64,000 nt of DNA from Methanobacterium sp. PtaB.Bin024 (GTDB lineage Archaea > Methanobacteriota > Methanobacteria > Methanobacteriales > Methanobacteriaceae): assembly GCA_002067065.1 (NCBI GenBank), contig MVPY01000094.1, positions 62,001 to 126,000 on the forward strand, read 5' to 3'. This document shows positions 47,708 to 57,864 of the stretch, in pieces (the first letter of the stretch is position 1; each line of letters opens with the position of its first letter). The position numbers and the translations under genes are program-made. The notes below the pieces were generated by a model. The model searched no databases, was not told the origin of the DNA, and saw nothing but the letters and a program-made list of their open reading frames with translations.

Positions 47708-48526
47708 ATGCCTGAACTTCCCAGTGTTGAGATCTTCAAAAACTATTTTGATGAAACTTCCTTACATCAATCCATAAAAGATGTGAAAGTTTTAAGTCCA
47801 GAGATTCTGATAGACACCAGTATCAAAAAGATGAAAGCAGTCTTAAAAGGGCACGAATTCAGTGATAGCCAGCGTTATGGGAAATACCTTTTCGGAAAAC
47901 TGGATAATGGCTTATTTTTGATAATACACTTTGGAATGACCGGATATTTGGATTACATTTCTAAGCACACCAACAAACAACATCACCAACTACTTTACAG
48001 TGCTAAAAGTTCCAAATATCCTCGGTTGTTAATAGAGTTTTCAAATGGTAATTCTCTGGTCTTTGATGATGCCCGTAAATTAGGTAAACTGGGCATAACC
48101 AGTGCCCCAGATGAATTTATTAATTTGAAAAAATTAGGTCCTGATGCCCTGGAAGTGGATTTCAAAGATTTTCAGGAAATAGTTAAAGGAAGAAAGGGGA
48201 TGATCAAACCACTTTTGATGAACCAGAATGTGATAGCTGGTATCGGTAATCTTTACGCCGATGAAATCCTCTACCAGAGCAGTGTGCATCCCATGACCCC
48301 TGCAGACAACTTAGATACCTCCGACTGGGAGAACCTTTTTCAGAATATGAAAAAAGTACTGGAGAAAGCCATAGAATACCAGGACAAACCAGGATCTCTT
48401 CCCACGTCATATCTGCTTCCACAACGCCATAGAGGAGGATGCTGCCCTGAAGGGGGAGATCTGAAGATAATTAAAGTTAGTGGACGCACCACCTTTCTCT
48501 GTCCTCTTCGGCAAAAAATGAAGTAG
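47708..48526 (+). CDS. Formamidopyrimidine-DNA glycosylase family (Fpg/Nei) with altered zinc finger
   Basis: A bifunctional base-excision repair glycosylase/lyase of 272 residues. ATG 47708 gives MPELPSVEIF, placing the catalytic Pro2-Glu3 at the mature N-terminus; GTG 47699 would destroy this. The helix-two-turn-helix region NQNVIAGIGNLYADEILYQSSVHP is intact. The C-terminal finger is unusual: GGCCPEGG...LCPLRQ replaces the usual PCxxCG...YCxxCQ, so two of the four zinc cysteines are missing. This resembles zincless-finger glycosylases. GAGTGA lies upstream. Confidence 0.85.
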   Translation: MPELPSVEIFKNYFDETSLHQSIKDVKVLSPEILIDTSIKKMKAVLKGHEFSDSQRYGKYLFGKLDNGLFLIIHFGMTGYLDYISKHTNKQHHQLLYSAKSSKYPRLLIEFSNGNSLVFDDARKLGKLGITSAPDEFINLKKLGPDALEVDFKDFQEIVKGRKGMIKPLLMNQNVIAGIGNLYADEILYQSSVHPMTPADNLDTSDWENLFQNMKKVLEKAIEYQDKPGSLPTSYLLPQRHRGGCCPEGGDLKIIKVSGRTTFLCPLRQKMK

Positions 48527-48693
48527 TTTTGATAAAGAATAATTTGATAAAAATTGATAAACATAAAAATTCAATTTTTCCATCGGAAGGATTGATATCT
48601 CCATATCCATTGTATCATCCCAAAATTTTATAGGATCAAAGGTGCTTTATTAAATATCAACAATTATTAGTTTACAGGCAAGAGGAGATCAAA

Positions 48694-49062
48694 ATGATTA
48701 AAAAATCAACACTGGCAATGTTGGCTTTACTGGTTATGGTAGTGGTGGTTTCAGGATGTACAGATAACACAAACAACACCACCACAAACTCGCAGAACAT
48801 TTCCAATCAGACCAATAATACCACCAATAACACAACAAACAACACAAACAGCACTAAACTGATTTCAGCAGCAGAAGCTAAAGCTATAGCCCTGAAATAT
48901 GTTGAAGAATCCGGTGTGACAGCAGGAACCCCTGAACTTAAAACCATTGATGGAGAACAGATCTACATAGTACCCCTTTATCAGAACGGAGAAGCAGTCG
49001 GTGAGATAGATATTGATGCTGTGACTGGGGAGAACCTGGGAGGAGCTGGTGGGGCTCCTTAA
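48694..49062 (+). CDS. Lipoprotein-like PepSY-domain surface protein
   Basis: 122 residues. A signal sequence ends in VVSGCTD, a lipobox-like site, so the protein may be lipid-anchored. It is followed by a stalk of about 35 residues almost entirely Asn and Thr, with many NxT sequons, and a PepSY-like domain (ISAAEAKAIALKYVEESG, IYIVPLYQ, GEIDIDAVTGENLG). GAGGAGAT precedes the ATG. It is the third such protein in the window. Confidence 0.75.
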   Translation: MIKKSTLAMLALLVMVVVVSGCTDNTNNTTTNSQNISNQTNNTTNNTTNNTNSTKLISAAEAKAIALKYVEESGVTAGTPELKTIDGEQIYIVPLYQNGEAVGEIDIDAVTGENLGGAGGAP

Positions 49063-49262
49063 ACCGATAACCACGAGAAATGGTCAAAACTTATTAAAAG
49101 CAGTTGGAATTACACTATACTGAACACCAAATCAAATATAGTTTTAAAATAATTTAGCTGCTTAACTTATTCATTTTGAACAATATTTTATAAAAAAAAT
49201 CTTATTTAGAATTTAGAACTAATAAAAAATTTAAATCTAATAAAAAATAAAATAAAGAGGTT

Positions 49263-50144
<882 letters not shown>

Positions 50145-50460
50145 TTGTTATTCCTCCATTAGGGATTATACATTAATTAGAGGTATTTTCTAAAAATTTA
50201 ACCCATTGAATTCCCGGTGAACATTCCACAACCTTTATATCGATTTGAATGGGATATGTAGGGAATTATGTTTTTATCCAAATTTTTAGTATACACTATT
50301 TCCATTTTTCCCTATGAGTTATTAAAATTTTGTACATTCATGAAACTGAATTAAGTGCCACCTGGAAAATGATAAGTGGAGATTCTTAAATAATGATGGA
50401 TACATAAATTGATTAGGTAAATATCATTTTAATCCTGCTCTTAATGGGGGTCTGGAAACG
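50145..50460. other. AT-rich intergenic region upstream of pdxS
   Basis: The promoter of pdxS must lie here on the minus strand. A coding-like frame for the next + strand gene already reads open from about 50410. I see no other gene or clear repeat. Confidence 0.3.
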
Positions 50461-50470
50461 GGAGATTTAG

Positions 50471-50964
50471 ATGAAAGAATCCTGATCATTGAAAAACTCA
50501 CCAAGTACAAGCTGTATCTGGAAAAAAACGGGCCAAAATTAGTTGATGAGCTTTACAATTATTATCATCAGGAAAAGGATGATGATCCCTCTTTGAGGAT
50601 TGATGATCCATCTGGTAGTGAAGGTCCCAAAGAAGTGGATTATATACGTTATGACAACCCCTATGAGGCTTATCTTAATGCTCAGATCAGGGTGGATGAT
50701 GCTCTTATACCCCTCCTAGACGAACATATTGCCTTTCTGGAAGATGACGAGGACATTGATCTAGTTCTAGAATCCTTTGAGCATAATGTTTATCGGGTTA
50801 AAAAACAGATCTATACTGATGTTGAAGACTGGGAGCAGCTCATTGATCATTTGCCTGAAGACAGATTAGAGGAGATCAAGAATAATCCCAAGGGACAGGG
50901 GGATCTATTAATTAAAGAACTCATCTGGATCAGGAACTATGAGAATAAATGGATGAAAAAGTAA
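50471..50964 (+). CDS. Acidic hypothetical protein, start disrupted or one base missing
   Basis: The frame ending at 50964 is coding-like well before its first usual start (TTG 50593): upstream it reads ERILIIEKLTKYKLYLEKNG, then PKLVDELYNYYHQEKDDDPS. A good ATG with GGAGAT before it stands at 50471, but in the wrong frame (ATG AAA GAA TCC TGA). One added base near 50474-50479 would fuse them into a protein of about 165 residues starting MKxIL. The product is helical and acidic (residues such as PYEAYLNAQIRVDDALIPLL); no family recognised. Confidence 0.55.
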
Positions 50965-51131
50965 AATTTAACAAAGTTACTTTAACTGGTGCTTTTTTAG
51001 ACCATCCCTCATTGAATTTAACATGACGAATTCTCTCACACGATTAATTTTCTATATAATTCTCTAATTAAAGATAACACTACCCATCAAGAAACCTACA
51101 AATTCTTTAGTATTGTATATAATTGTATCTA

Positions 51132-51205
51132 AATGTAATGGATAGTAATCAGATACATTACATTATAATTTGTATTGACAAAAAATTTCCATTACAAATT
51201 TGTAA
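51132..51205. repeat. Inverted repeat and 14-bp palindrome upstream of TPR gene
   Basis: AATGTAATG (51132-51140) and CATTACATT (51156-51164) form a perfect 9-bp inverted repeat, and TTACAAATTTGTAA (51192-51205) is a perfect palindrome. Both lie in a 485-base gap without genes (50965-51449), upstream of the TPR protein gene. They resemble operator dyads. Confidence 0.45.
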
Positions 51206-51449
51206 ACCCAGAAAGAATTTTTTTTGTAAATCCTGATTAAAATTAGGTTTAAATGACAGATTTTTGACCATACATATTACAACTTCAATTAACAGCAAGT
51301 TAGTAATACTTTTTAGTGTAATCTTATTCACAAAATAATGAGTTATTTAGAATAAGAATTTATTAATAGACACCAAAGATAAATTCAAGAGAGATTTAAG
51401 TTAACTAAAAAACTAATAAATAATTATCAACAATGCAAGGAGTGATTTA

Positions 51450-51935
51450 ATGGCCACTAAAGAAGCTGAAATGTTTTATAAACAAGCTATGTCATTTTTA
51501 GACCAGGGAAAGATTGGGAAATCATTAGAATTTTTTGAAAATGCATTGAATGTTGATAAAGATTATGTTTCTGCCTGGAATGATAAGGGAGTTGCCCTAA
51601 TGGAACTGGGAAAATATCCAGAGGCACTTGAATGTTTTGAGCAGGTTATCAGACTGGAGCCTGGTGATAACATGGCCTGGTACAACCGGGGATACGTGCT
51701 CATGATCTTAGAAGAATACCAGGAAGCTGTAAACACCTTTGACCTGTTTCTGGCAAGATATTCTAAAAAGGATGATTTCTATAAATACGCTTTGTACATG
51801 AAGGCCAAAGGATTATATTCTCTTAAAAAGTATGACGAATCTTTAAAATTAACTAAAAAGGCTCTTAAAAAGGATAAAAAATTCAAAGAAGCCAGAGAAC
51901 TTATGAATCTCATTGGAGAAGAAAAGACAAAGTAA
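51450..51935 (+). CDS. TPR-repeat protein
   Basis: A 161-residue protein of about four tetratricopeptide repeats: AEMFYKQAMSFLDQGKIGKSLEFFENAL, then DYVSAWNDKGVALMELGKYPEALECFEQVI, DNMAWYNRGYVLMILEEYQEAVNTFD, and a last weaker repeat near KKYDESLKLTKKAL. TPRs mediate protein-protein binding. AAGGAGTGATT precedes the ATG. The partner is unknown. It is preceded by several dyad elements. Confidence 0.9.
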   Translation: MATKEAEMFYKQAMSFLDQGKIGKSLEFFENALNVDKDYVSAWNDKGVALMELGKYPEALECFEQVIRLEPGDNMAWYNRGYVLMILEEYQEAVNTFDLFLARYSKKDDFYKYALYMKAKGLYSLKKYDESLKLTKKALKKDKKFKEARELMNLIGEEKTK

Positions 51936-52029
51936 AAAATAAATTACCAACCATATCATACTTTAATGCATGAGGTTAATGCAGGAACACGATTAAAATA
52001 ATTAAAAATAAATAAAGATAAGTGGTTTT

Positions 52030-52341
52030 ATGACCGCACCAGAGCTTTTAAGTCCAGAAAAGATAAAAAATAGAGCATCTGACCTTGAAAACTGGTCAGT
52101 TTTGGAAGACCATTCACTGGTAGCTGTTTTCGAATTTCCTGACTTTGCAAATGCCCTTGAATTCACAATTAAAGTAGGTTTAATATCAGAAGAGATGCAA
52201 CACCACCCTGAAATCAATTTATCATGGGGAAAGGTGGCCTTGGAAATAACTACCAATGATCGTGGCGGTTTAACAGAACTAGATTTTTTGTTCGCCCAAC
52301 GAATCAATGAATTGATTAAAGCGAATGAATTAAGAGTATGA
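52030..52341 (+). CDS. 4a-hydroxytetrahydrobiopterin dehydratase (pterin-4a-carbinolamine dehydratase)
   Basis: A 103-residue PCD/DCoH-family protein. The catalytic histidine pair and neighbourhood HHPEINLSWGKVALEITTND are complete, with NWSVLEDHSLVAVFEFPDFANALEF before it. Methanogens lack biopterin-dependent hydroxylases, so the usual recycling role is doubtful; a role with methanopterin-type pterins or as a molybdopterin-related protein has been considered for prokaryotic homologues. Family certain, role open. Confidence 0.9.
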   Translation: MTAPELLSPEKIKNRASDLENWSVLEDHSLVAVFEFPDFANALEFTIKVGLISEEMQHHPEINLSWGKVALEITTNDRGGLTELDFLFAQRINELIKANELRV

Positions 52342-52553
52342 AGATCTCCCTTTAAATTTTAGTATCTTTTTTTGATCAGTTACACTTGAAATGTATGTCT
52401 ACAGGATGATCTGATCACTTCCAACTGGGTCAAATTTAATCAAATCTAAAACCGTGCTTATAACAAAATGTGAAATTTGACAAATCACATTAATTATTAA
52501 TTATAATTATCAAAAAAAAATGTTGCATTGAATGGTTAAAATTAATTGTTATA

Positions 52554-53687
52554 TTAATTGTTATCCGGACCAATCAGGTTTTCTAAACGTTTGATTGCCT
52601 GATAACGATCCTTTTTTTCCAGTCGAGCCTGTTCCAGTGCATCCTTCAGGGTCATGATAGAGTGATCATACACTTCCCGGTCCACTGGGTAGGGGAAACC
52701 ATCCTTACCACCATGTGTGAAGCTGTATTTAACTGGGTCATCCCAGCTTGGCCTGTCTCCATATACCAGGTCAGATATCAAGGCCAGTGCACGTATCTTC
52801 TTAGGCCCCATACCTTTTAATGATACAAGTTCTTCATAACTTTCAGGTTGTAGTTCCCATGCCTTTTTTAGAACTTCAAATTCTCGAGGAGATATATCTG
52901 TGTCCAAAACTGGATGGTGGCTGGGTAAAGTGAGTTCCGGGCAGAATTTATCAAGATTGGCCTGTTTTACCTCAATTTGAGGTTTTTTCTGGAAATACTT
53001 TTTCAGATGTTCAGGATTATCCAGAATCAGATCCAGACTGGTCTGTCTTGAATCATAACTCAGATCAGATGTCATATCCAGGCTTTTTTTCTCCTGCAGG
53101 TCACAGCAGATCCCGGTATGGGGTTCATTAATGTAGTTTTTCACAGAATCAGAGAGCCAATGATAACGACGGGCATACTTATTGGATTCATTCATACCCT
53201 GCTGCACTATAGCCCATTTACCCTTTTCAGTTAGGAAAAAAACATGATGATAAAGTTGGTAGCCATCCTGTATACATGAATTATCGATCTTGGCGGAGAT
53301 CTTACTAGAATATACCAGTTCATCCAGTTTCTTTTCAGAAAGTGAGAATAATTCACCTGCATCCTTGATTTCATGGGGTGTTTGGCGTGATGCGCGACCT
53401 TTACCTCCTGCAATCAGAATACCATGTTTTTCAGGGTTTATGGAGGTTTTCAAAGCGCCACAGGTTGTGGTGGTTGTGCCGGAACTGTGCCAGTCAAATC
53501 CCAGGACACAGGAAAATGCCTGGAACCAGTGGGGATCCGAAATCCTGCATAAGAACTCATCGGCTCCATATTCATATATCACAGCTTCGGTAACAGCCCC
53601 TGCCAGTTTCACCATACGCTGAAAAAGCCACCTTGGTGCCTTCCCACCATGCAGGGGTAAGTTAGCTATTCCACTCCGTGAACTCAT
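52554..53687 (-). CDS. DUF763 family protein
   Basis: A 377-residue protein beginning RSGIANLPLHGGKAPRWLF, the start signature of DUF763 (COG1415). Later it has FDWHSSGTTTTTCGALK, ILIAGGKGRASRQTP, and toward the end a helix-hairpin-helix-like segment SYEELVSLKGMGPKKIRALALIS that could bind DNA. The family is found in thermophilic bacteria and archaea, and its function is unknown. It is a lone gene on the minus strand. Confidence 0.88.
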   Translation of the reverse strand: MSSRSGIANLPLHGGKAPRWLFQRMVKLAGAVTEAVIYEYGADEFLCRISDPHWFQAFSCVLGFDWHSSGTTTTTCGALKTSINPEKHGILIAGGKGRASRQTPHEIKDAGELFSLSEKKLDELVYSSKISAKIDNSCIQDGYQLYHHVFFLTEKGKWAIVQQGMNESNKYARRYHWLSDSVKNYINEPHTGICCDLQEKKSLDMTSDLSYDSRQTSLDLILDNPEHLKKYFQKKPQIEVKQANLDKFCPELTLPSHHPVLDTDISPREFEVLKKAWELQPESYEELVSLKGMGPKKIRALALISDLVYGDRPSWDDPVKYSFTHGGKDGFPYPVDREVYDHSIMTLKDALEQARLEKKDRYQAIKRLENLIGPDNN

Positions 53688-53836
53688 AGTAATTAATCTT
53701 TTCTTTAAAGGGTATAATCTTTAGCCTAAGAGCGCAAGAGAAGTATTAATTTAACTGAAACCCCATTTAATTGAAAATAAATCAATAACAATCAAATGCA
53801 AATGGAATAATTCCATTTTAATTAGATTCTAATGTT

Positions 53837-55591
53837 TTAATGGGTGCATTTGTTAATTATTCTGTCCAGTTCTTCTAGGATTGCCTGATTGTGGTCATGA
53901 TAGAAATAGTTCTTGATGTTTTTCCGGTATTCACCGGATCGGGAGAAGAATCGTTGGATATCTTCCCTTTCCACTTCTTCATGGAATTCTCCATAGCCCA
54001 ACCGGCCCAGGTAAATGGCATTTAAAATCTGTTCGAACTGTTTTTTCACTGGAATACTTAAAACGGGTTTTCCAAGATATAAAGCCTCACTTATAAGGGT
54101 AAATCCTCCATTGGATATTACAGCTCGAGCTTGAGCCATGTCCTGGAAAAATTCATCCTCATTAAAAGTTTTAAACACTAAATTTTCATCCCTTCCATCA
54201 TGGTGGAACCCATAAACCACAAATTCATCATCAAACTCTTTTAGGATATCCAGCAATTTGAGGTTAGAATCACTGGTCTGGTAAACCAATACCTGTTCTC
54301 CATTATAGGGTTTAAGATTCATTATCTCATCACGTAGAACTGGAGGGAAATATTTAGCCTTTTTAGGATTTTTAAGGGGAGGATAAAAATAGCTGGTTAT
54401 AAGGTACCGGGTAGGGTGTTGAATAAATGATCTGACCACACTTTCAGCAGCTATTCTTTCTGTACGGTACTTTCGAGGTATTTCTAACTCTGCCTGAGTG
54501 AGAACGTGCATATTATCCAGGCTGATTAAGGGGAGGCGCAGGATTTTGGATAAAAGATTAGAATAGAATTCAAAGTCCGAGATGATGAGGTGAGGTTTCA
54601 CCGCCTTTGCAACACTGTACATGAGACGTATGCTACTTTTTAAGTCTCCAGGGAGATCTTTCATTCCTTTAATGAAGGTTTTGGTGTTCTGGACTGTGTT
54701 ATCCTCGTATACGGTGTTAAATCCGCCAATTTCATAAACATTGTCAAAGCGGGCAGAAAGGTAACTGTAAGCACGGTCTGATGCGAATATATGGACTTCA
54801 TGATCTTTTGTGAGATGATTAAGAAGAACTCTGGCCCTTATAGCATGGCCCATTCCCTCTCCACATACTGAGTAAAGTATCCTCTTCTGGTCAGGGTGGC
54901 CAAATGTGTAGTCCAAGTCCTCAGCAGTTATCTGCTTGCCTCTGAACTGGTAGAACGTGCTTTTTGCATACTTGAAGGCCACGTTGCGCAGTCCTTCTTC
55001 TTGAACTCGGCGGGTTGAAACAAGAAGTTTTGGGCTTCTGAGGACTTTGAACTGACTTAATGCTCCTATGCGTTCTATGTAGTCGGTGTCCTCCCCAAAG
55101 TCCAGGTCTTCATCAAATCCTTCCACTTCTTCATGTAATCTTTTGGTGGTGATTATTCCGTAACACCCTGCACCATGAGGTTTGATGTTTTCCACCCTTT
55201 TCATAAAAAAATTAGCAAAATCATGGGTGATCTTATTTAAAAAACTGTCACTTAAAGGTGCAATCTGGGTGATGGCAATTCCCAGTTCTCTCTGTTGAAA
55301 TTCATCCAGGCATAATTTCAGGTAATCCCTGGTCAGTATCACATCTGAATCAAGAAATAGTAAGAATTCCCCCTGAGCTGCTTCAGCTCCACGGTTACGT
55401 CCGGTTGCTGGCATTCCTCCTTCAACAACTTTACATCCCCATTTTTCGGCAATTTCTCTGGTACGATCCTCAGATCCTGCATCAGCCACTATGATCTCAT
55501 AGTCATTGAAATCCTGCCTTTTTATACTCTCCAAGAGAGGGGGAAGGTAGTATTCCTCATTGAAGGTAGGTATAATAATTGAAAGTTTCAT
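53837..55591 (-). CDS. Two-domain glycosyltransferase (GT2 plus MJ1255-like)
   Basis: 584 residues. Residues 1-220 are a GT-A glycosyltransferase family 2 domain: IIIPTFNEEYYLPPLLESI, ADAGSEDRT, FLFLDSDV (DxD), and GFDEDLDFGEDTDY. Residues ~235-584 are a GT-B domain like the MJ1255 family: YSVCGEGMGHAIRARVLLNHL, ISDFEFYSNLL, VISNGGFTLISEALYLGKPVLSIP. Such a protein may attach two sugars of one surface glycan or glycolipid. The gene downstream of a polytopic membrane protein gene by 49 bases suggests a joint role in envelope synthesis. Confidence 0.85.
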   Translation of the reverse strand: MKLSIIIPTFNEEYYLPPLLESIKRQDFNDYEIIVADAGSEDRTREIAEKWGCKVVEGGMPATGRNRGAEAAQGEFLLFLDSDVILTRDYLKLCLDEFQQRELGIAITQIAPLSDSFLNKITHDFANFFMKRVENIKPHGAGCYGIITTKRLHEEVEGFDEDLDFGEDTDYIERIGALSQFKVLRSPKLLVSTRRVQEEGLRNVAFKYAKSTFYQFRGKQITAEDLDYTFGHPDQKRILYSVCGEGMGHAIRARVLLNHLTKDHEVHIFASDRAYSYLSARFDNVYEIGGFNTVYEDNTVQNTKTFIKGMKDLPGDLKSSIRLMYSVAKAVKPHLIISDFEFYSNLLSKILRLPLISLDNMHVLTQAELEIPRKYRTERIAAESVVRSFIQHPTRYLITSYFYPPLKNPKKAKYFPPVLRDEIMNLKPYNGEQVLVYQTSDSNLKLLDILKEFDDEFVVYGFHHDGRDENLVFKTFNEDEFFQDMAQARAVISNGGFTLISEALYLGKPVLSIPVKKQFEQILNAIYLGRLGYGEFHEEVEREDIQRFFSRSGEYRKNIKNYFYHDHNQAILEELDRIINKCTH

Positions 55592-55640
55592 TATTCTCCC
55601 AATATGTTAGATTTTTTTTGATTAAGATATTTTCGGATTC

Positions 55641-56651
55641 CTAGAAGTAGGAAAAGAAATCCCATGTCATGAAAAATCCATCGGCACGGCCCTGATAGGT
55701 TACAAAAAGGCTTTCCAGAGTTTGTTTATCACTGACACTGGTGTCCATTCTGATCACAGTCCGATTACCCTCTTTTTGGGTACTTAAAATATTATAATCA
55801 CTCAGATCAACGGGTTCATACTGATTTATAACCGTTATCTCACGATATGAACTGTTATTTCCAGCTAATTCCAATCCCACTCCAGATAACACTATCAGAC
55901 CCATGACTACAATGGGTATGATGAGTTGTTTAAACTGGAAAGGCATTCGCACAAAGTAAATAAGTATCAATAGACCCAGACCAAAGACTAATGGTTGACT
56001 ATAAAGACCACCATCCACCATTCCAATGAGGGCACTAGTCAATGCCAAAGCCATTAAGACTCTTTGAACAGGTTTTCTCTCATCTAAAGAAAAGAGTCCA
56101 GTGACACATGCCAGTGGCAGGGTGATTAGAATGAAATAAGCCCATGGGATAACATCAGGATACAGACTACCTCCAGTGTGTACATGCTCTGGTACCAGTC
56201 CTCCCATACTATCAGCTAGGTGTCCGAAAACTGATTTGAAGACATGGGTATGCATAGGGCTGGTTGAGGTAGAAGTGGGATTAGTGGAGACAAAAATAGT
56301 TAAAGGAGACACCCCATATTTCAGACGAATATAAAACTCAATTAGAACACCCACCACGCAGGTTAAGAGAATGATGATCATGGTCCATTTGAAGAATTTT
56401 TTACCATCAGGACTGTAAGTGGTAATATTCTCCTTTATAGGTGTTAAAACTCCCCAAGTATTAATTAAAGAGTTCAACAGGAGAAAACTACCCATTAATA
56501 CCATAAGAAGGACGGCTTTGCCCTCTGATGAGCCAGATAAAAGTGGCCAGGTGATCATCATCACCACCTGATCCAATGGTGATGTTACATAGACAAAGAG
56601 TCCTAAAATTATCAGGATAAATCCAAGTAGTCCTATTTTATCTATTTTCAA
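55641..56651 (-). CDS. Polytopic membrane protein next to glycosyltransferase
   Basis: 336 residues, with about eight membrane helices in the N-terminal 260 residues. An extracellular-looking loop contains His-rich THVFKSVFGHLADSMGGLVPEHVHTGG. The last ~75 residues are soluble (YEPVDLSDYN, NRTVIRMDTSVSDKQTLESLFVTYQG). It starts at TTG 56651 after AAGGTGAT. No family recognised. It lies between nadA and the two-domain glycosyltransferase gene, both on the same strand. Confidence 0.65.
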   Translation of the reverse strand: MKIDKIGLLGFILIILGLFVYVTSPLDQVVMMITWPLLSGSSEGKAVLLMVLMGSFLLLNSLINTWGVLTPIKENITTYSPDGKKFFKWTMIIILLTCVVGVLIEFYIRLKYGVSPLTIFVSTNPTSTSTSPMHTHVFKSVFGHLADSMGGLVPEHVHTGGSLYPDVIPWAYFILITLPLACVTGLFSLDERKPVQRVLMALALTSALIGMVDGGLYSQPLVFGLGLLILIYFVRMPFQFKQLIIPIVVMGLIVLSGVGLELAGNNSSYREITVINQYEPVDLSDYNILSTQKEGNRTVIRMDTSVSDKQTLESLFVTYQGRADGFFMTWDFFSYF

Positions 56652-56702
56652 TCCATATCACCTTAAATAATTAGTATTTTCCAATGGTTTCTCATAGTAC
56701 TA

Positions 56703-57614
56703 TTAACTGACTTCCAGCATCCTTTCAACTGCACTGCGAGCCTTATCTCCAATTTCCTGTGAGACAGTGACCAGGAATTTTTCCTCTATCAGGGAGTTTT
56801 TAACCTTTTCCAGGGTATGTAGTTTCATGGTTTCACAAATAGCCTCATCCAATAAAGGATATATTAATTTATCAGGAAATTCTCGGCGGAGTCTAGTTAT
56901 CATGTCCACTTCAGTACCAATAAGAAAAGTTTTTTTGGATGATTCTGCCACATGTCGGATCATTCCTCCTGTGCTTAGCACATAGTCTGCCAGTTTCTGC
57001 ACTTCACCATCACACTCTGGGTGGACCAGTACCTCTGCATCAGGATAATTTTCACGTGAAAATGCAATATCTGCAGGGTTAAACATTTTATGCACATAAC
57101 AGTGCCCTTCTTCTGGTATGGGTATTATTTCTTTATCAGTCTGCTGTTGAACATGCCATGCAAGGTTCATATCTGGACCGAAAAGTATCTGGTCCTCATC
57201 CAGGCTTTTAACTACTTGAACTGCGTTGGCTGATGTGCAGAGGATATCTGCCTCAGCTTTGGCCTCGGCCATGGTGTTAACATAGAGCACCACAGCAGCA
57301 TCTGGATATTTCTTTTTGTATTTGCGTAATTCTTCTGCAGGGAGCATATGTGCCATTGGACACTCTGCCTTGGGATCTGGAATCAATATCTTTTTTGATG
57401 GATTTAAAATGGCTGCAGTTTCCGCCATGAAATCTACTCCACAAAAAACAACCAGATCGGCATCTTCAATTTCAGAAACCTTAATACACAACTCCAGAGA
57501 GTCCCCCATGAAATCTGCAATCTCCTGTATCTCGGCAGGTTGATAATTATGAGCCAAAATTATGGCATTTTTCTCTTTTTTAAGTTTCAGAATCTCTTCC
57601 TGGTCAAGGTTCAA
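56703..57614 (-). CDS. nadA: Quinolinate synthase
   Basis: Condenses iminoaspartate with dihydroxyacetone phosphate to quinolinate in NAD synthesis; it needs one [4Fe-4S] cluster. The 303-residue protein has IILAHNYQPAEIQEIADFMGDSLEL, and all three cluster cysteines: VVFCGVDFMAE, ILCTSANAVQVV and EAICETMKLHTLEK. The GPDMNLAWHV and HPECDGEVQ segments fit the family. Start TTG 57614 follows GAAGGAGA. No nadB or nadC lies nearby. Confidence 0.95.
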   Translation of the reverse strand: MNLDQEEILKLKKEKNAIILAHNYQPAEIQEIADFMGDSLELCIKVSEIEDADLVVFCGVDFMAETAAILNPSKKILIPDPKAECPMAHMLPAEELRKYKKKYPDAAVVLYVNTMAEAKAEADILCTSANAVQVVKSLDEDQILFGPDMNLAWHVQQQTDKEIIPIPEEGHCYVHKMFNPADIAFSRENYPDAEVLVHPECDGEVQKLADYVLSTGGMIRHVAESSKKTFLIGTEVDMITRLRREFPDKLIYPLLDEAICETMKLHTLEKVKNSLIEEKFLVTVSQEIGDKARSAVERMLEVS

Positions 57615-57864
57615 CGTAATCTCTCCTTCATATCATCTTCCCTGTGTAAAATCCCTTTTAATGATAAGTTTATGGGAAAAAATGGTAAAAAAATTGGATT
57701 ATTAGTAATCAGCTAAAATCATTTTGTCTTTCCCAACTAAAAAATATTTCCATCTCATAACAAATATCCATTAAATCCTGCTTATTAATATTTAATTATG
57801 AACTGATTTTTCTTATATGGTATCAAGATTCCATATGACATCCAGATTATTCTATTTTTTTAGA

